DNA of 64,000 nt from Spirometra erinaceieuropaei. Its lineage: Eukaryota; Platyhelminthes; Cestoda; Diphyllobothriidea; Diphyllobothriidae. Position 1 is the stretch's first letter. The number at the start of each line of letters is the position of its first letter. Positions 10,603 to 21,330 of the stretch are shown piece by piece. The stretch lies in contig CACRXP010000001.1 of assembly GCA_902702965.1 (NCBI GenBank), positions 3,330,159 through 3,394,158 on the forward strand, read 5' to 3'. The notes under the pieces were generated by a model. That model made no database searches and was not told the DNA's origin. It saw only the letters and a list, made by a program, of their open reading frames with translations. The translations under genes and the position numbers were made by a program.

Positions 10603-11505
10603 TCAGGGATCGTTGCACGTGGCGAGAAGACCGACATTCACGTCGTTAATTGCTGCAATTTCATCACGTGCGTCGGATGTTGGTATGATGATTGCTCGAC
10701 CATCTGACGCGCTGACCCGGGTGTTGGGAAGAGTGTTCACCTGTGCGCTCCCCGCGTGGCCAATTACTCCGCCTAGACGAAGTCTCAGCGCGGAGTATAG
10801 AATGGGAAGATCATTGCAGTTGTTAATAGACTGGGGACCAGTAAACCATGACTCAAGCAGCTCGCGGCTCACGCGGTTGTCACATCTTGCGAGAATTTCG
10901 GCCTCGTCAAATTTGAACGTGTGGCCGGAACCCGTCGAATGAGCCGCAACTTGAGAGCTAGCGTCATTTCTCCGCACCGCTGCAGCGTGTTCGGCCATTC
11001 GCGTTCGGAGTTGTCTTCCGGTTTCTCCGACGTAGTTGCTTTGTCCGCAACTGCACCAGATCCGATAAACGACTCCAGACGTTTCTAGTCGTGGCAGTGG
11101 GTCTTTCGGTTTCATTACCAGACGCCTGATGGTTGCCTCCGGTCTGTGTGCAAATCCAACCCCAAGTGGTGCGAGAAGGCGGCCGACAGCTTCCGAAACG
11201 TTCCTGGCATATGGAAGCGCTCGCCAAACTTTGGTGTCCGTGCGGCTAGGCCTCTCGTCCCTTTTGCGTATGCACCGGTTGACGAAGTTGCGCGGGTAGC
11301 CATTGGCTTTGAAGACCCGTCGGAGGTAATGTAGTTTGGCAATCTTGTCTTCTGGCTCACCGCAGTGCGTTTCGACACGCTGATAGAGCCTCCTTACCCA
11401 AAATGCATGGCTACTGCATCCTATAAATACCTCAACCGCATATGCATAAACCACCCTTATTTGCCTTTGTCTCTGATGATGGATTGGAGCAGGAATCCGA
11501 AACAT
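10603..11505 (-). CDS. Penelope-like element protein, C-terminal part with GIY-YIG endonuclease
   Basis: The open frame of 300 residues is uninterrupted. Residues 1-36 come from the inverted terminal repeat and are probably not native protein. Residues 37-115 match the post-RT linker, with FKANGYPRNFVNRC at 65-78 and LPYARNVSEAVGRLL at 97-111. The GIY-YIG domain starts with GVVYRI (144-149), then CSC (151-153), YVGETGR (158-164), TRMAEH (168-173), paired histidines (189 and 195) and ESWF (218-221). Cys and His pairs of this kind bind zinc in Penelope endonucleases. In full elements this domain nicks the target for RT priming. The RT domain is missing, so the copy cannot mobilise itself. The clean frame suggests a fairly young insertion. 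Confidence 0.85.
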   Translation of the reverse strand: MFRIPAPIHHQRQRQIRVVYAYAVEVFIGCSSHAFWVRRLYQRVETHCGEPEDKIAKLHYLRRVFKANGYPRNFVNRCIRKRDERPSRTDTKVWRALPYARNVSEAVGRLLAPLGVGFAHRPEATIRRLVMKPKDPLPRLETSGVVYRIWCSCGQSNYVGETGRQLRTRMAEHAAAVRRNDASSQVAAHSTGSGHTFKFDEAEILARCDNRVSRELLESWFTGPQSINNCNDLPILYSALRLRLGGVIGHAGSAQVNTLPNTRVSASDGRAIIIPTSDARDEIAAINDVNVGLLATCNDP

Positions 11506-11510
11506 CAGGC
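11469..11510 (+). ncRNA. Hammerhead-like motif, inverted 5' terminus of Penelope element
   Basis: GTCT (11469-11472), CTGATGA (11473-11479), hairpin GGATT/AATCC, GAAAC (11499-11503), ATC where GTC is expected, then AGGC (11507-11510). The G-to-A change removes the CG of the putative stem III. Confidence 0.45.
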
Positions 11511-11555
11511 TAATAAAGCTCTTGTCCCGGCGATCGTGTCTTCTTCCTCAAGACT

Positions 11556-12640
11556 TTCTTTTTTTTCATATGGGTATCAGGATGCAACAAGAGCCAATTT
11601 GTCCTAGGCTCGAAACGCCCCAAAACCTACAGAATTCACTTATTTTTCTCGGTGATTTAAATTTGAGCTTGAGGTATGGCCTCACATGACAGCCCTGTCC
11701 TGGTGCTTTCGCTCCCTGGACCTTTGTGCAATGTGGCATCTGAGGATGAAGACGACTGAATCACGCGCTGCGCTTACTGGAACTGTTAGTTTCAGACCAA
11801 AGGCCCGACGGTAGCAGCTTAAGTAGGACAGGACAATCAAATTATTACTGTATCCCGTACTACTTATACTTGTGAAAGAAACGCAAACGGTCAAGCCTAT
11901 GTCTACAAGATTATAACTTTTCTTGTGTTTTTGGAAGCAATATTAATACCGAAACGGGCTCCCACTCGAGACCTAATCGAGTAAAAGTGTGACAAAGTTA
12001 AAAAACATTTAACTTTTTCCACCATGCATTTTTTGAACGCTGTCATGGTTCGTGGTAACCATCCTTCGACTGCCTGGTGTTTGGTCTGTTGAAACTGAAG
12101 AGATTTCAGGATGTCGGCTTTAAGATTGCATGTACTTTTCATCCTATCGTAGTTGTCGCCACCGCCCCAACTGTCCGCACTGCCTACTCAAATTCAGCCA
12201 TCGCATGAGCTCACTCGACCACATTCGCCTTCATGACAATTTACGATAACCCACCGTAGACTAGACCATATCATTACATATTTCCCCACTAACACATGCA
12301 CCACACGTGAACACATCAAACCCTGATATCGCAGGCAAAAATTAGGCACCTCTCACTTAAGTGTGAAATGTGGCCTTAGATTCCTTCTACAGGTGGCTCC
12401 TCTGCTACATTTAAGATCCGGGCAATCCACCCCCTTTGTGTGAAATCCCGGAGAGCAGATCACGCGTGTGGAACGCTCAGACAGGTCGCTCTAAACTCTG
12501 TCAACTACCTCTCTCAACTTCAACACCAGTTGGTTTACCGGCTCGGACAATCGACAGATGCGTTGGTAAGGGAAGAGAGAATCAGGTTGACTCTCCGCGC
12601 ATTTTTCTCAATATAAGCACTCTGACGGGCTTGAGACTAT
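11556..12640. other. No recognised gene
   Basis: Mixed-composition sequence. Around 12380-12500 some blocks (GTGTGAAATGTGGCC, GATCCGGGCAATCC) may be decayed SINE-B, but I cannot place them. Open frames are short and unrecognised. Confidence 0.35.
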
Positions 12641-12654
12641 TAAAGTGCGCTAAA

Positions 12655-13115
12655 AGCCATGTCTTGGGAGGTTACCAACTGACGATTCAACCCGTACCTC
12701 GCAGTCAGCAAGTGCGTGTTTGTGTGGAGTGGCCTGCTGGCGGACTGAGAGTCAGACTAAAATAGCTTCTTCCTAACGTGTCTTTTTGGATAGGCCCACC
12801 CATTTGATATCTGAGTCGCCATCCCTCCTTGTTGTATGAAATTATGGTCATTCGTGCGTGGATCAGGATGTGTGGTAACACGCCAAGGTGCGGATTCACA
12901 CTGCGCCAGTAACTTGCATCCTTTCCCGTCCCCTCCCAGTCTTCTTAACTCTGTCGTAGCAGCGAGCCTAGGTGCAAGAGGAGAAGAGAGTTCGGCAGAT
13001 GCCGCACAAGCCTACCATCATTGCAAGTCACCGTCCCTGTGCCCACCCTGTGCCGAGGACACAGGGTGGTTATCGTCGGCAACGACGGTCGAACTGTCAT
13101 ACTGTAGCACTTCAT
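12655..13115 (+). mobile_element. SINE-B body, long fragment
   Basis: It follows the same order as 62185-62560: GAGGTTACCAACTGACG, ACCTCGCAGTCAG, GGACTGAGAGTCAGACT, the AAGGTGCGGATTCACAC junction, the C+T block, GCCTAGGTGCAAGAGGAG, AAGTCACCGTCCCTGTGCCC and CGACGGTCGAACTGTCATAC. The tRNA-like module is not present. Confidence 0.7.
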
Positions 13116-13752
13116 CTGTAGCCAAGACTCCATGTGAGCCCTAATAGCACTTCAGATCCACCAAACAAATCCTCTCTCTTTTAACCGTCCTCAGCACTCT
13201 GAGTTTCTAGAATTAGCGCAGTTGCGGATTTCTCATGAAAAAAGCGCTCTGTCACTCTATCCTATGCCTATCTCGAACTTCGTGCTTATGGTCTGGAACC
13301 CCGAAATCACTCTGCAAGAAACCAGGCACCTTCTCCAGTGTGTTTTTCCACTGAACGGCCTTAAGCCCAGTTGGTTAACTGCCCGTATCTGCAAGTGCTC
13401 TGTCATGCCCTCAAAAGTCTTTCTTCCATAACAGAAGGACATTTTGGGCTCATTTTACCTACAAACGACCCAGAAGAAGAAGTCACCTTCTTGCCCTCTC
13501 GTTCTTTATGCTTCTGGACCTACAGTCTCAGTTTCGCACCGGTAGCATTGAGTAAAGGACAACCTGGCCGCCATTATGCCCATTGTGGTGATCGAGACGT
13601 CCTTCTTGATCAGTTTTCTGACAGCGGCAGTTTTTCCTGTGACCAAAAGGTTTTTTCTTAGTATCTGGGTCAGAGATGGTCCCAAACTTGTCAAGGGAGT
13701 ATCCGTGCCACAGACGAGGAAGAACAAGAATGGACGATTTGGTGAAAAGAAT
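13116..13752. other. Unassigned sequence between repeats
   Basis: Several overlapping short frames are open but none shows a recognisable motif. No element could be assigned. Confidence 0.3.
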
Positions 13753-14056
13753 ACCATTACCGACAAAGACAAGGGAGACTGGAATGGTCATTTCTGGCTT
13801 ATTGGCCGTCGTCAGTCAGTCTTTCCTAACCCCGACGTGTGGTATACCTGGGACTCGATCACGCGACTTATTGGTTAGAAGTCCAACACCTCTAACCACT
13901 GCTCCATGGGCTCGTTGTCCTGTGGGTTTCGATCGGATACATACAGTGGTGGGAGAGGGCTCATCGATCGCACTACGGAACTCCCTCGTCCCGATGTGTC
14001 TTGGAGCCCTCTCTCGAGCCCTACCAGCAGCCGCACAGCGGCGCGTGATATAGGCA
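13753..14056 (-). mobile_element. SINE-A subtype a, full length
   Basis: On the minus strand it runs from the ATTCTGCCTATATCACGCGC start through the tRNA-like core (about 13868-13915, TCT at the anticodon position) to the CCTTGTCTTTGTCGGTAA tail. Length is about 304 bp, one of the best copies here. Confidence 0.8.
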
Positions 14057-14225
14057 GAATAACATTATCGAAACAAAAACAAGGGAGACTATAATGGTCG
14101 TTTCTGGCTTATTAGCTGTCGTCAGCTAGTCACACCCACGAGTCCGTAGCTCGATGGTTAGGGGCGTTCGACTCCTAACCAATAGGTTGCGGGATCGAGC
14201 CTCAGGGGTTCCACACGTCGAGGTG
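14057..14225. mobile_element. SINE-A head-to-head partial copies
   Basis: A minus-strand tail (14057-14133) meets a plus-strand tRNA-like core (about 14138-14205) with TAGCTCGATGGTTAG as A box and GGGATCGAGCCTC as B box. It ends at TTCCACACGTCG. Confidence 0.7.
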
Positions 14226-14461
14226 AACCACAAGTCTCAAGCACAACCGACCAAAAAGGTCGACAAGTGCCCACTTAGCGGACGTTTCAATCACAGATAA
14301 GCCTCGTTGGACATCTGTGGACTCAATTAAACGCCAACACGATCAACCTGCCTCTAGCCTCGCACACACACCACCACTAGGCTACCACTGGCAACACCAA
14401 TGAGGACACTCCCACGGTCTTGATAAGTATTTCCACTAGTGTATGCCGCCAGAAATATGGG

Positions 14462-14853
14462 CTTATCCCCAACCTGCGCCCATTTCGATCGCACCTCCTA
14501 TCACGCATCAGAGTGGTCGATCACTTATGAATCCATCACACAGAGACTAGCGAACCAATGTGTGTGGCCCGACATACACCCACCATGAACGCTCCACCTG
14601 CTTACAGTGCCCCAGGACATTCAGAAACTGTAAAGGCCTTTTCGGACATATACGCACACATGACTGTGGGTTTCGCCACAGCACCACCACAGTCAACCCA
14701 CATCCTACACCCGAAAACTGCTCTATGACCAACACTAATAACTCCACCACCAGAGCCATTGCCATTAAAAGAGTCGTCATCACCACGTTCTGTAGCCAGC
14801 CACATCCCGTCTTTGCTGCCGGAGCACATTTACATCACGCAGCGGTTCGGTAG
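14462..14853 (+). pseudogene. Zinc-finger region of a retroelement protein, frameshifted
   Basis: The clearest frame starts at 14560 (97 residues) and contains CLQCPRTFRNCKGLFGHIRTH, a C2H2-type finger with C..C, F, L and H...H spacing (the final H pair is shortened to H.RTH). A second, upstream finger-like piece reads TCAHFDRTSYH at about 14472-14506 in another frame, so at least one frameshift separates them. From memory, tandem fingers of the CP.C.RTF...GL.GH.R type are common near the ends of flatworm retroelement ORFs. Function would be nucleic-acid binding. No RT or endonuclease remains nearby. Confidence 0.55.
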
Positions 14854-15110
14854 GTTGCTTGTGAATCCATCACAGTGAGACAAGCAAACCAGTGTCATGA
14901 ACCCCGACAATCATCCGCCTCTCGCGTTTTACCTACCCGTACCGTCTGGGACATTCAGCCGTAAGGGTCCCCACACATACCGCTCCAGATTATGTATGAA
15001 CCTGCTCCTCAACGCGCATACACACGCTACCCACGTAACACTGCGCCGCTTTTCTTCAAAGATCACGTGATCCGCTCTCCCAGCGCCGTTATGGTGGACG
15101 AAACATCGCA
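14854..15110 (+). pseudogene. Second, more decayed copy of the zinc-finger segment
   Basis: GGTTGCTTGTGAATCCATCAC, AGACAAGCAAACCAGTGTC and CTCAACGCGCATACACACG repeat, in the same order, the neighbouring segment at 14520-14660 (GATCACTTATGAATCCATCA, GAGACTAGCGAACCAATGTG, CGGACATATACGCACAC). This looks like a tandem duplicate of the finger unit with broken reading frames. Confidence 0.45.
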
Positions 15111-15439
15111 CGTGAGAATACGCACCACACTCATGCGGACAGCATGCCCCTTAATGTAGTCTGGCGCAGGTATCGGAGACCGGATCGTGTGTGGCGCGCG
15201 TAGACGGGCTGTTGCAGCTCTGTAAGCCACTGTGCCCGATCCCATCAGCATTTTGTTGATATCTCGGACAGTCGACTAGCGCGTGGGAGACGGTAAGAGT
15301 GAGGCAGACACTGGAGACTCCCTCGTAAGACAAATCGGTGCATTCCTCGCTATCGCCGGCCTGACGCGCTTGAATATACCATGAAGAGGTAAGAGTCGTG
15401 ACCTGGAATGCTGCAAACCGAGAGGATAACTCGACCCTT

Positions 15440-15830
15440 ATAAGAGCATCTTGGAGTGACTGGAGGACCGATAGTCAGTCTGCAGTGACCTCTTCGAAGT
15501 GTGGCCTTTATAGCACCCTCACGCATCTCAAATTCGAACCGTTCCCATGAAGGTATGCCACATGTAATGGAAACCAGGTCGTGCGCAGCACGCATGAACT
15601 GGTTGGGTGGCTTCATCAGCAGCCTCGCCCCTGCCCACCTCCGATCGTCTTGACATTGTCTTGTTATCGGGGTCAGGTGGGTGGGGGAGGGGAGAGTGTG
15701 GTAAATACTGCGCAAGTCTGCCTCACTAAAAACGGATTCCCGCGCAATTCGTCGGTGTTGCACCCGCTCCGTGGAGCGCATTGTGAAAACCATCGTTCGC
15801 GACGGCCGAACTGTTATACGCAGGTGTTCC
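15440..15830 (+). mobile_element. SINE-B fragment
   Basis: Marker blocks GACTGGAGGACCGATAGTCAG, GTGGCCTTTATAGCACCCTC, GCCTCGCCCCTGCCCACC, GAGAGTGTGGTAAATACTGCGC and CGACGGCCGAACTGTTATAC follow in family order. The 163-residue minus-strand frame over this span is a by-product of the repeat. Confidence 0.6.
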
Positions 15831-16632
15831 ATGGTCCGCATACAAACGAATCCTGTACCCCTCTACCTATCGTGCTTACGTCCTCTACAACAGCGGGCTA
15901 TCAGGTCTTGGTGATTTTTTTCGGATTAGAGAACGCATTTGTGCTTGAAGTATCTCCCAGCCTTCGTGAAGTCGTCATCGTTTCTGAGCCCACTCCGTGT
16001 GGCACGAGGTCGACGCCGTCGCCGAACTACCATACCTGAGAGCAACTGGAAGGCGCCAAGTTTAGTCTGGAACCACTATTCGGGAGCGGTCGTATCGTTT
16101 TCTATGCTGTTGTTGGAGGTGATAAGAAATGGGCAAGCAACGGAGCAGCAAAACCTTGATCGACTCACATTTTATTTATTTTTTTCTGTCCCCCTCCAGA
16201 TCCACCGTGACGACTACACCTTCAATTCACCGCCATGTGCAGCCCCACAGTTAATCGTCTTCGATAATTTAAGGTGGTTCTTAACTGTCCTGCTTAAATG
16301 GTTTTTGCAAAGTGACATCGCCGACTGCGGCCAACAGTTCCTGTACTCCAAATCATGCAAAAAGGATTTTTCCGAAATTATATGATAGGAAGCAATTGCA
16401 CTAACAACTATTTATCTTGTTCATAAACCAAAACCACAATTTTTGCAGCAAAGGCCATGTCACCGAATATCCCAAACTAACTTTACCTTTAAGAATCACA
16501 CCCGTTTCTCCTCAACGTTTAAATGGCATGCATTCTGAAGGACTGTACACCTATAGGTTGCTCCTTCTACTTCGTGCTACCATCTTCGCTGTGGGTGCTC
16601 GGACTTTTGAGTTGGAATTGCCCGTACACTTA
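15831..16632. other. No recognised gene
   Basis: Two open frames of 148-152 codons overlap around 15581-16385 on the plus strand but show no domain, and their starts lie in a SINE. I do not call a gene. Confidence 0.3.
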
Positions 16633-17629
16633 CAGTAGGTGGGCTAACTCATGAAATGTCAACTGAGATTCCGAAATGCGTTTTCGTTTTGAAAAGATTA
16701 ATTAAGTAGAGTTATGGAACTAATCATTATGCAGCGTAATTCTATAATAATTCAGTTACCGCAGGATGCCGATTTTCGAAAAAACTTCTTTTTGTCTTCA
16801 TCCGGAAACTATGTTCGGTACAAAACGACTACTTATATAGCATGCATTTTTCTCGTTGAGTTTCGATGCCCTTAAACATTCAATTATATTTCATTAAAAA
16901 AAACATGCATAAAAATATTCTTTCCATTGCTCATTCGGTAGAAAATTACGTCTTCTTCCAATTTTATACTCGAAGGAAGGGTGTAATTTGGTTTTAAAAA
17001 AGTTTCTAAATGTGAGATTTTTTAGTTCCGCGAAATGGCCGTTCATAAAACGTCATGTCTCTGTATTTACCAATGTGGCTTGTAAAATTATCAATATGGC
17101 TCAAATCCACTGCTAAATTTTATGAACCCCATAAGGTTTTCTCTTAATGCAATAGAGAATGTCTGGTTTTCCGTAGGCGGAAAATATACGGCTTGTAGTT
17201 TTGAAACATTGAATTCAAGTGCAACGGCAGGTCGGACTCAAAATTATTCGGGAATTGCAAAAGTTTTTTAAAACCGAATTATACGATTTCCTAGAGTATA
17301 CATTTGGAAGAAGACATAATTTTCTACCGGATGAGCAATGGAATGAATATTTTTATGCATGTTTTCTATGAAATATAATTGAATGTTTAAGGGCATCGAA
17401 ACTCAATACGAAAAATGCAGGCTATATAAGTAGTCATTTTGTACCGAGCATAGTTTCCGGATGCGGTCAGAAAGAAGTTTGTTCGAAAGTCGGTATCCTG
17501 CGGTAACTGAATCATTAAAGAATTACGCTGCACGATGATTAGTTTTCTAACTCTACTTAATTAGTCTTTTCGAAACGAAAACGCATTTCGGAATTTCAGT
17601 TGGCATTTCATGAGTTAACCCACCTACTG
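16633..17629. mobile_element. Tc1-type foldback element, copy 3 (complete)
   Basis: The ends are CAGTAGGTGGGCTAACTC and its complement GAGTTAACCCACCTACTG, flanked by TA on both sides (16631-16632 and 17630-17631). The two halves pair along nearly the full 997 bp, leaving a short loop near 17140. TA flanks and CAGT starts are typical of Tc1/mariner elements. There is no transposase frame, so it would need a helper. This is the reference copy for the family. Confidence 0.88.
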
Positions 17630-17631
17630 TA

Positions 17632-18370
17632 CGTGGGTGTTCGTACTTAAATGAGGGAATTGAAGTGCTGCAGGCGAACACAAGGCAACACTGCAGCCCC
17701 CTTCACCATCGATGGACCAAATCCAGCCCATTCTTACCTTTTTTGCCAACACGTTCTGATATGGGCATCTCATTTTTGTAGGTCAGCTTTGCAGACAATA
17801 CATTAGGATCGGACCGCGAAGTCCCCCCCCCCCATCATCCACCTCCCTAAGAAGTAAAAAAAAACAAGATGACTGCCTCGCTTGATCGGGGCAGTTGCGA
17901 ATGCTGTCTGCCAGATTTAGGGAGGGAGGGTTTTGGAAAAACATGTCACGGAGACCTGGTGATTTGGAACACAGTAAAGTTTCCCAGATAGAGGACCCAC
18001 CGGAAATCACCATGGCAACGTCTCCTGACGACCGCCTATGCACCGACAAACACGTACTTCAGCCTGGGTTGTGCACTCATAAAGAAATTTCATGTAGACT
18101 CTGCATGTCGCGCCGCCCGGAATTAATCAGCCGGCAGCGCGCTCCTTACTCGATGTAGGATACATGTGTGCAATGCTGGTCGGTCACGAGGAAAATAAAC
18201 TTAAAACAGAAGGGAGTCTATTTATTTGGAAAATGCTCCCAAGATCACTATTCCACCTGCCAACCCAGAGCTTGATTATGGTGGTATAGCGATTATTGCA
18301 TTGATTGTGTTGATGGAAATTATGATGGCACTGTCGTAGACGTGTGTGGCACGCCTTAGACGGAAGCCTT
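17632..18370. other. No recognised gene
   Basis: It contains a C run at about 17822-17834 and several unrecognised short frames. No repeat family match was found. Confidence 0.35.
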
Positions 18371-18373
18371 CGG

Positions 18374-18480
18374 TAAGATGTGGTTATGTAGCCGCACCTG
18401 ATGGACGCAATACTGTTGGACGCAGTAGGGAAATAGGCAAAACGGAAAACGGCCAACCACATTACCGGCTACATGTCATC
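18374..18480 (+). mobile_element. MITE with ATGTGGTTATGTAGCCGC end, short copy
   Basis: GGTAAGATGTGGTTATGTAG followed by CCGCACCTGATGGACGC matches the left end of the elements at 54856 and about 18965. A rough complement, AACCACATTACCGGCTAC, lies near 18455-18472. Confidence 0.5.
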
Positions 18481-18964
18481 AATCCCGGCCGATGGGTCGC
18501 GCTAGGTCGATAAAAAGATTCTGTTCTGAGGACGTCTGTTTCTTTGCAACCGTATACGAGTGATAGTTTTGTAACTATTAATCAGCCCGGCCGTGGACAC
18601 TGCCATATGCAATGGAGTCCGGTGTCAGCCTTTTACAAGGGGATAGGAGCCTGCTTTCTTTCGAAATGTCAGGAAAATTGACTTTCGGTTTCCGAGGTGG
18701 CTAATTTACTTCCATCTTCTACTTACCCTTCCTCTTATTATGAGACATCATGAACTCCCGTTTTTTGCGAGACAAAGATATCCACTGATACAGAAGCCTA
18801 GTGTTTTATGCTCTGGAAGCCAATCCTCAACAAATGATAAAAATCTGAAATGCGGAGGCAGTGTGCAGCAATCTAACCCGATTTGTAAGACAGTACTGGG
18901 CATTTAGGCCTGCCTTGCAGCCGATGACACCTGGTATCGAGCAATCCGCAATAGCAAAGTTTGG

Positions 18965-19605
18965 TAACCTGTAGTTACGTAGCCGCATCTGATGGACACA
19001 TTACTGTTGGCCCACTTAATTATCTTGAGCTGGTGTGATTACGTTGGCATGGTGTTGCTGTGCTTTGCGGTGTTTGTTCTGTTGGCGGCCTTGTTTCTTT
19101 GTTCACGCGTCTACCTTTTTCGGTCCTTCTTGACTTTCGGCCTGTCGTCTCCTTTTGACTTTCGCGCTGAGTGTTTCAGGGTTAGGGTTTAGGGCTGCGG
19201 TTAAGGGTCAGGGTTAGGGTAAGGGGTTAGGTTTAGGGGCCTAGGGCTTAGACTTAGGGTTAATGGTCAGGGTTATGGAGTTATGGCTTAGGGTTAGGGG
19301 TTAGGGTCAGGGCTAGGAGTTATGGTTCGGGGTTAGAGTAAGGGTTATAGTTAGAAGTTAGGGTTAGAGGTTAGGGTTGGGAGTGAGGGTTAGTGGCTAG
19401 GGTTAGGGGTTAGGGTGACTATATCTCAACCACTCACACTACAACCGCACATACCCAATAGCTTCTCTTTTGCATACAGTTGCATGACCTCGTCGTCTGT
19501 GCGTTCCCCGGCCCCATCTGTGAAAACCCCTATTACCACCGCTCCCGTATTACAGGTGGCCGGGGTTTATTTGCCTCAGGTGCGGCCACATAACCACATC
19601 TGACC
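18965..19605 (+). mobile_element. MITE family T with telomere-like core
   Basis: The left end (about 18965-19010) reads GTAGTTACGTAGCCGCATCTGA and the right end TCAGGTGCGGCCACATAACC (19576-19595), forming terminal inverted repeats. Inside are the TTAGGG-like tract and a CCCCTATTACCACC motif. Relative to the 265-bp copy at 54856-55120, this one carries an unrelated insert at about 19013-19170. No protein is encoded. Confidence 0.7.
19175..19412 (+). repeat. Degenerate TTAGGG-like tract
   Basis: About 240 bp of GGTTAGGG, GTTAGGGTT, GGGTCAGGG and related variants. It is not a clean telomeric array: unit length and sequence vary throughout. It lies inside MITE family T. Confidence 0.9.
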
Positions 19606-19769
19606 AGGCTGCCGCGACAAGTCAACCACTGTGGCTTGACACGGACAGACCACTAGTTTGTGGGAGATGGCAGAGGGATGAGCTTGACCCAGTTCTGACC
19701 CAGCACCTATGTTCTCTGTGCAAACAGTCAAACGCGCCCTCAAACCATCAATAGGCTTTCTAAGTCATG

Positions 19770-19880
19770 GTCTAGAAGGTTCCTAACTGGCCCGATGACC
19801 TGATTCGACTTTGGACTGAGGGTCAGGCTGCAACTGTTCGGTGCTATAGCATCTACGGCAATATCACCCACGTGGGATCC
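19770..19880 (+). mobile_element. SINE-B body remnant
   Basis: AGAAGGTTCCTAACTGGCC, GGACTGAGGGTCAGGCTGCAAC and TAGCATCTACGGCA match, with decay, the middle of SINE-B. Confidence 0.4.
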
Positions 19881-21160
19881 GGGGCACCCCCCCCCCCCTG
19901 AATGAGGCCTGACACATGTGAATTTAAGAGCCAGGTCGCATGTGAAATTCTCAGACAGGTTGTTTAACTTAATCAGTCACTGCGTCTATGCCTACCTCCA
20001 GTTGTTTTGACTTTTCTTACCTTCAGAACGCGGTGCGCGTGGGAAGAGACTGTGATTTAGATGCTAAAAAAGTCTGCTTCGCTACAAATGGCTGCACGCA
20101 CAGCTCAACGATGAGCCCTGGTCTCTCGCGAAACCCCACCTAACGGTGGGATAGGGAATGACGAAAACCCTGAGGGGCTCTCTATTTGTGGGTCCTTTGT
20201 CCCAAGTATCCTACAGAATTTTCGCCCATTGTTTCCCAAAGGTGGTTCATAACTGACGAATTTCAGAAATGCATACACCCTGTCAAATAACCTGGAACTT
20301 CCTTTCGAGCGATCCCTCAGTCTTCTATACTGGTGGGTTCAGTACGTCGATCAAAGTAAGTAGAATATTTTTCTAGGACAGCACTTAAAAGCAAGTGAGG
20401 GTATAAGGCAAGAATATATACCGTCACCAACATGTGGAATTGTTCTGCCCTCTCTGATTAGAAGACTTTATAGTCATGTGGTGCTAGATGATCTCGGACA
20501 ATTAGGTGTGTTTCCAATCTTTCCATGGTGGAGGTGTGATCGAAAATGAAGATATTTAGGGCCCACCACCTCTGGTCTCACCGTTGAGTACCTTTCCCAA
20601 CTTCATTTATGTACTATTTTTGTCATTTTTCAAAATCCACTTTTGTCGATGGGTTCGCCTTCGGATGATGTAACTTATTCTTATATAAAGTCATTTATTT
20701 TTTTGAACAACCTTCAACTTCCAAGCCCGAGCTTAAAGGCCGTAATCGATTGCACGCTAGGTATTTCAAGTTATTTTAAGTCATGTTTCAGGATCTCATC
20801 AACATTTAATGTAGGTACTGTCATCGAAACGCTGAGAAGGCTGCATGGCTTTGATGCTGCATAAACTAATCCTCAAAACCCCCATCTAGGTATAGGGGCA
20901 TATTAATTCTGTTTCTGGAGGAGATCACAGATGTAGAACAAGCACTTCTTACGCCACTGGGAAATTAAAAGATCATTTTTTTCACTCCAACAGCCTATCA
21001 CCTCAGTCCCAATGGTTAAGAGTGGAAGATTCCTAGAAAACGGTGTCATGCAATCGTCTATTACATTTTCCCCTCACTTCGATTCTTCCGAAACGAAAGT
21101 CTGCCGGGTAGGTCATGGTTATAAGTACCCCTTCGGATTGCAGATGGCCTTTCGGTAAAT
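19881..21160. other. No recognised gene
   Basis: It has a C run near 19887-19899 and short unrecognised frames. No motif could be assigned. Confidence 0.35.
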
Positions 21161-21168
21161 TACAAGGG

Positions 21169-21330
21169 GGGTAAGGGTTAAGGTTAAGGACAAGGCTGGT
21201 GCTAGAGCTATGAGGGTTAGTGTTAGGGTTAGAGTTAAGGTTAGGACACGGAATAGATAGACCTCCTGTAATTTAGCGTAAGACCACCCGTAGTACGGGG
21301 GGCTACTTATACCCCTGTCCGACTGTCTGT
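21169..21330. repeat. TTAGGG-like tract with family C edge
   Basis: A GGTTAAGG/GGGTTAG tract (21169-21246) is followed by ATAGATAGACCTCCTG, GTAGTACGGGGGGCTACTTA and CCCCTGTCC. This order is also seen at 51944-52080. Confidence 0.7.

Larger units (their letters stand above)
10421..11555 (-). mobile_element. 5'-truncated Penelope-like element with inverted termini
   Basis: The element reads on the minus strand. Both ends hold the same about 130-bp terminal sequence in opposite orientation: 10424-10560 and 11400-11555. Each contains the CTGATGA...GAAAC motif, ATAAAGCTCTTGTCCCGGC and a CTTCTTC.TCAAG edge. Inverted or direct pseudo-LTRs are a known hallmark of Penelope-like elements. Between them lies the thumb/linker and GIY-YIG part of the protein, while the reverse transcriptase core is absent. 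The ends face each other, so the outermost bases are near-complementary. Confidence 0.85.

Noticed and set aside
10577..10942. 121-codon plus-strand frame
   Set aside because: It is antisense to the GIY-YIG coding frame of the Penelope element, which has clear motifs.
15350..15841. 163-codon minus-strand frame
   Set aside because: It coincides with a SINE-B body; other copies of the same repeat do not keep the frame.
19175..19412. True telomere or fusion scar
   Set aside because: Units are highly degenerate and bounded by inverted-repeat ends shared with a second locus, which points to a mobile element.
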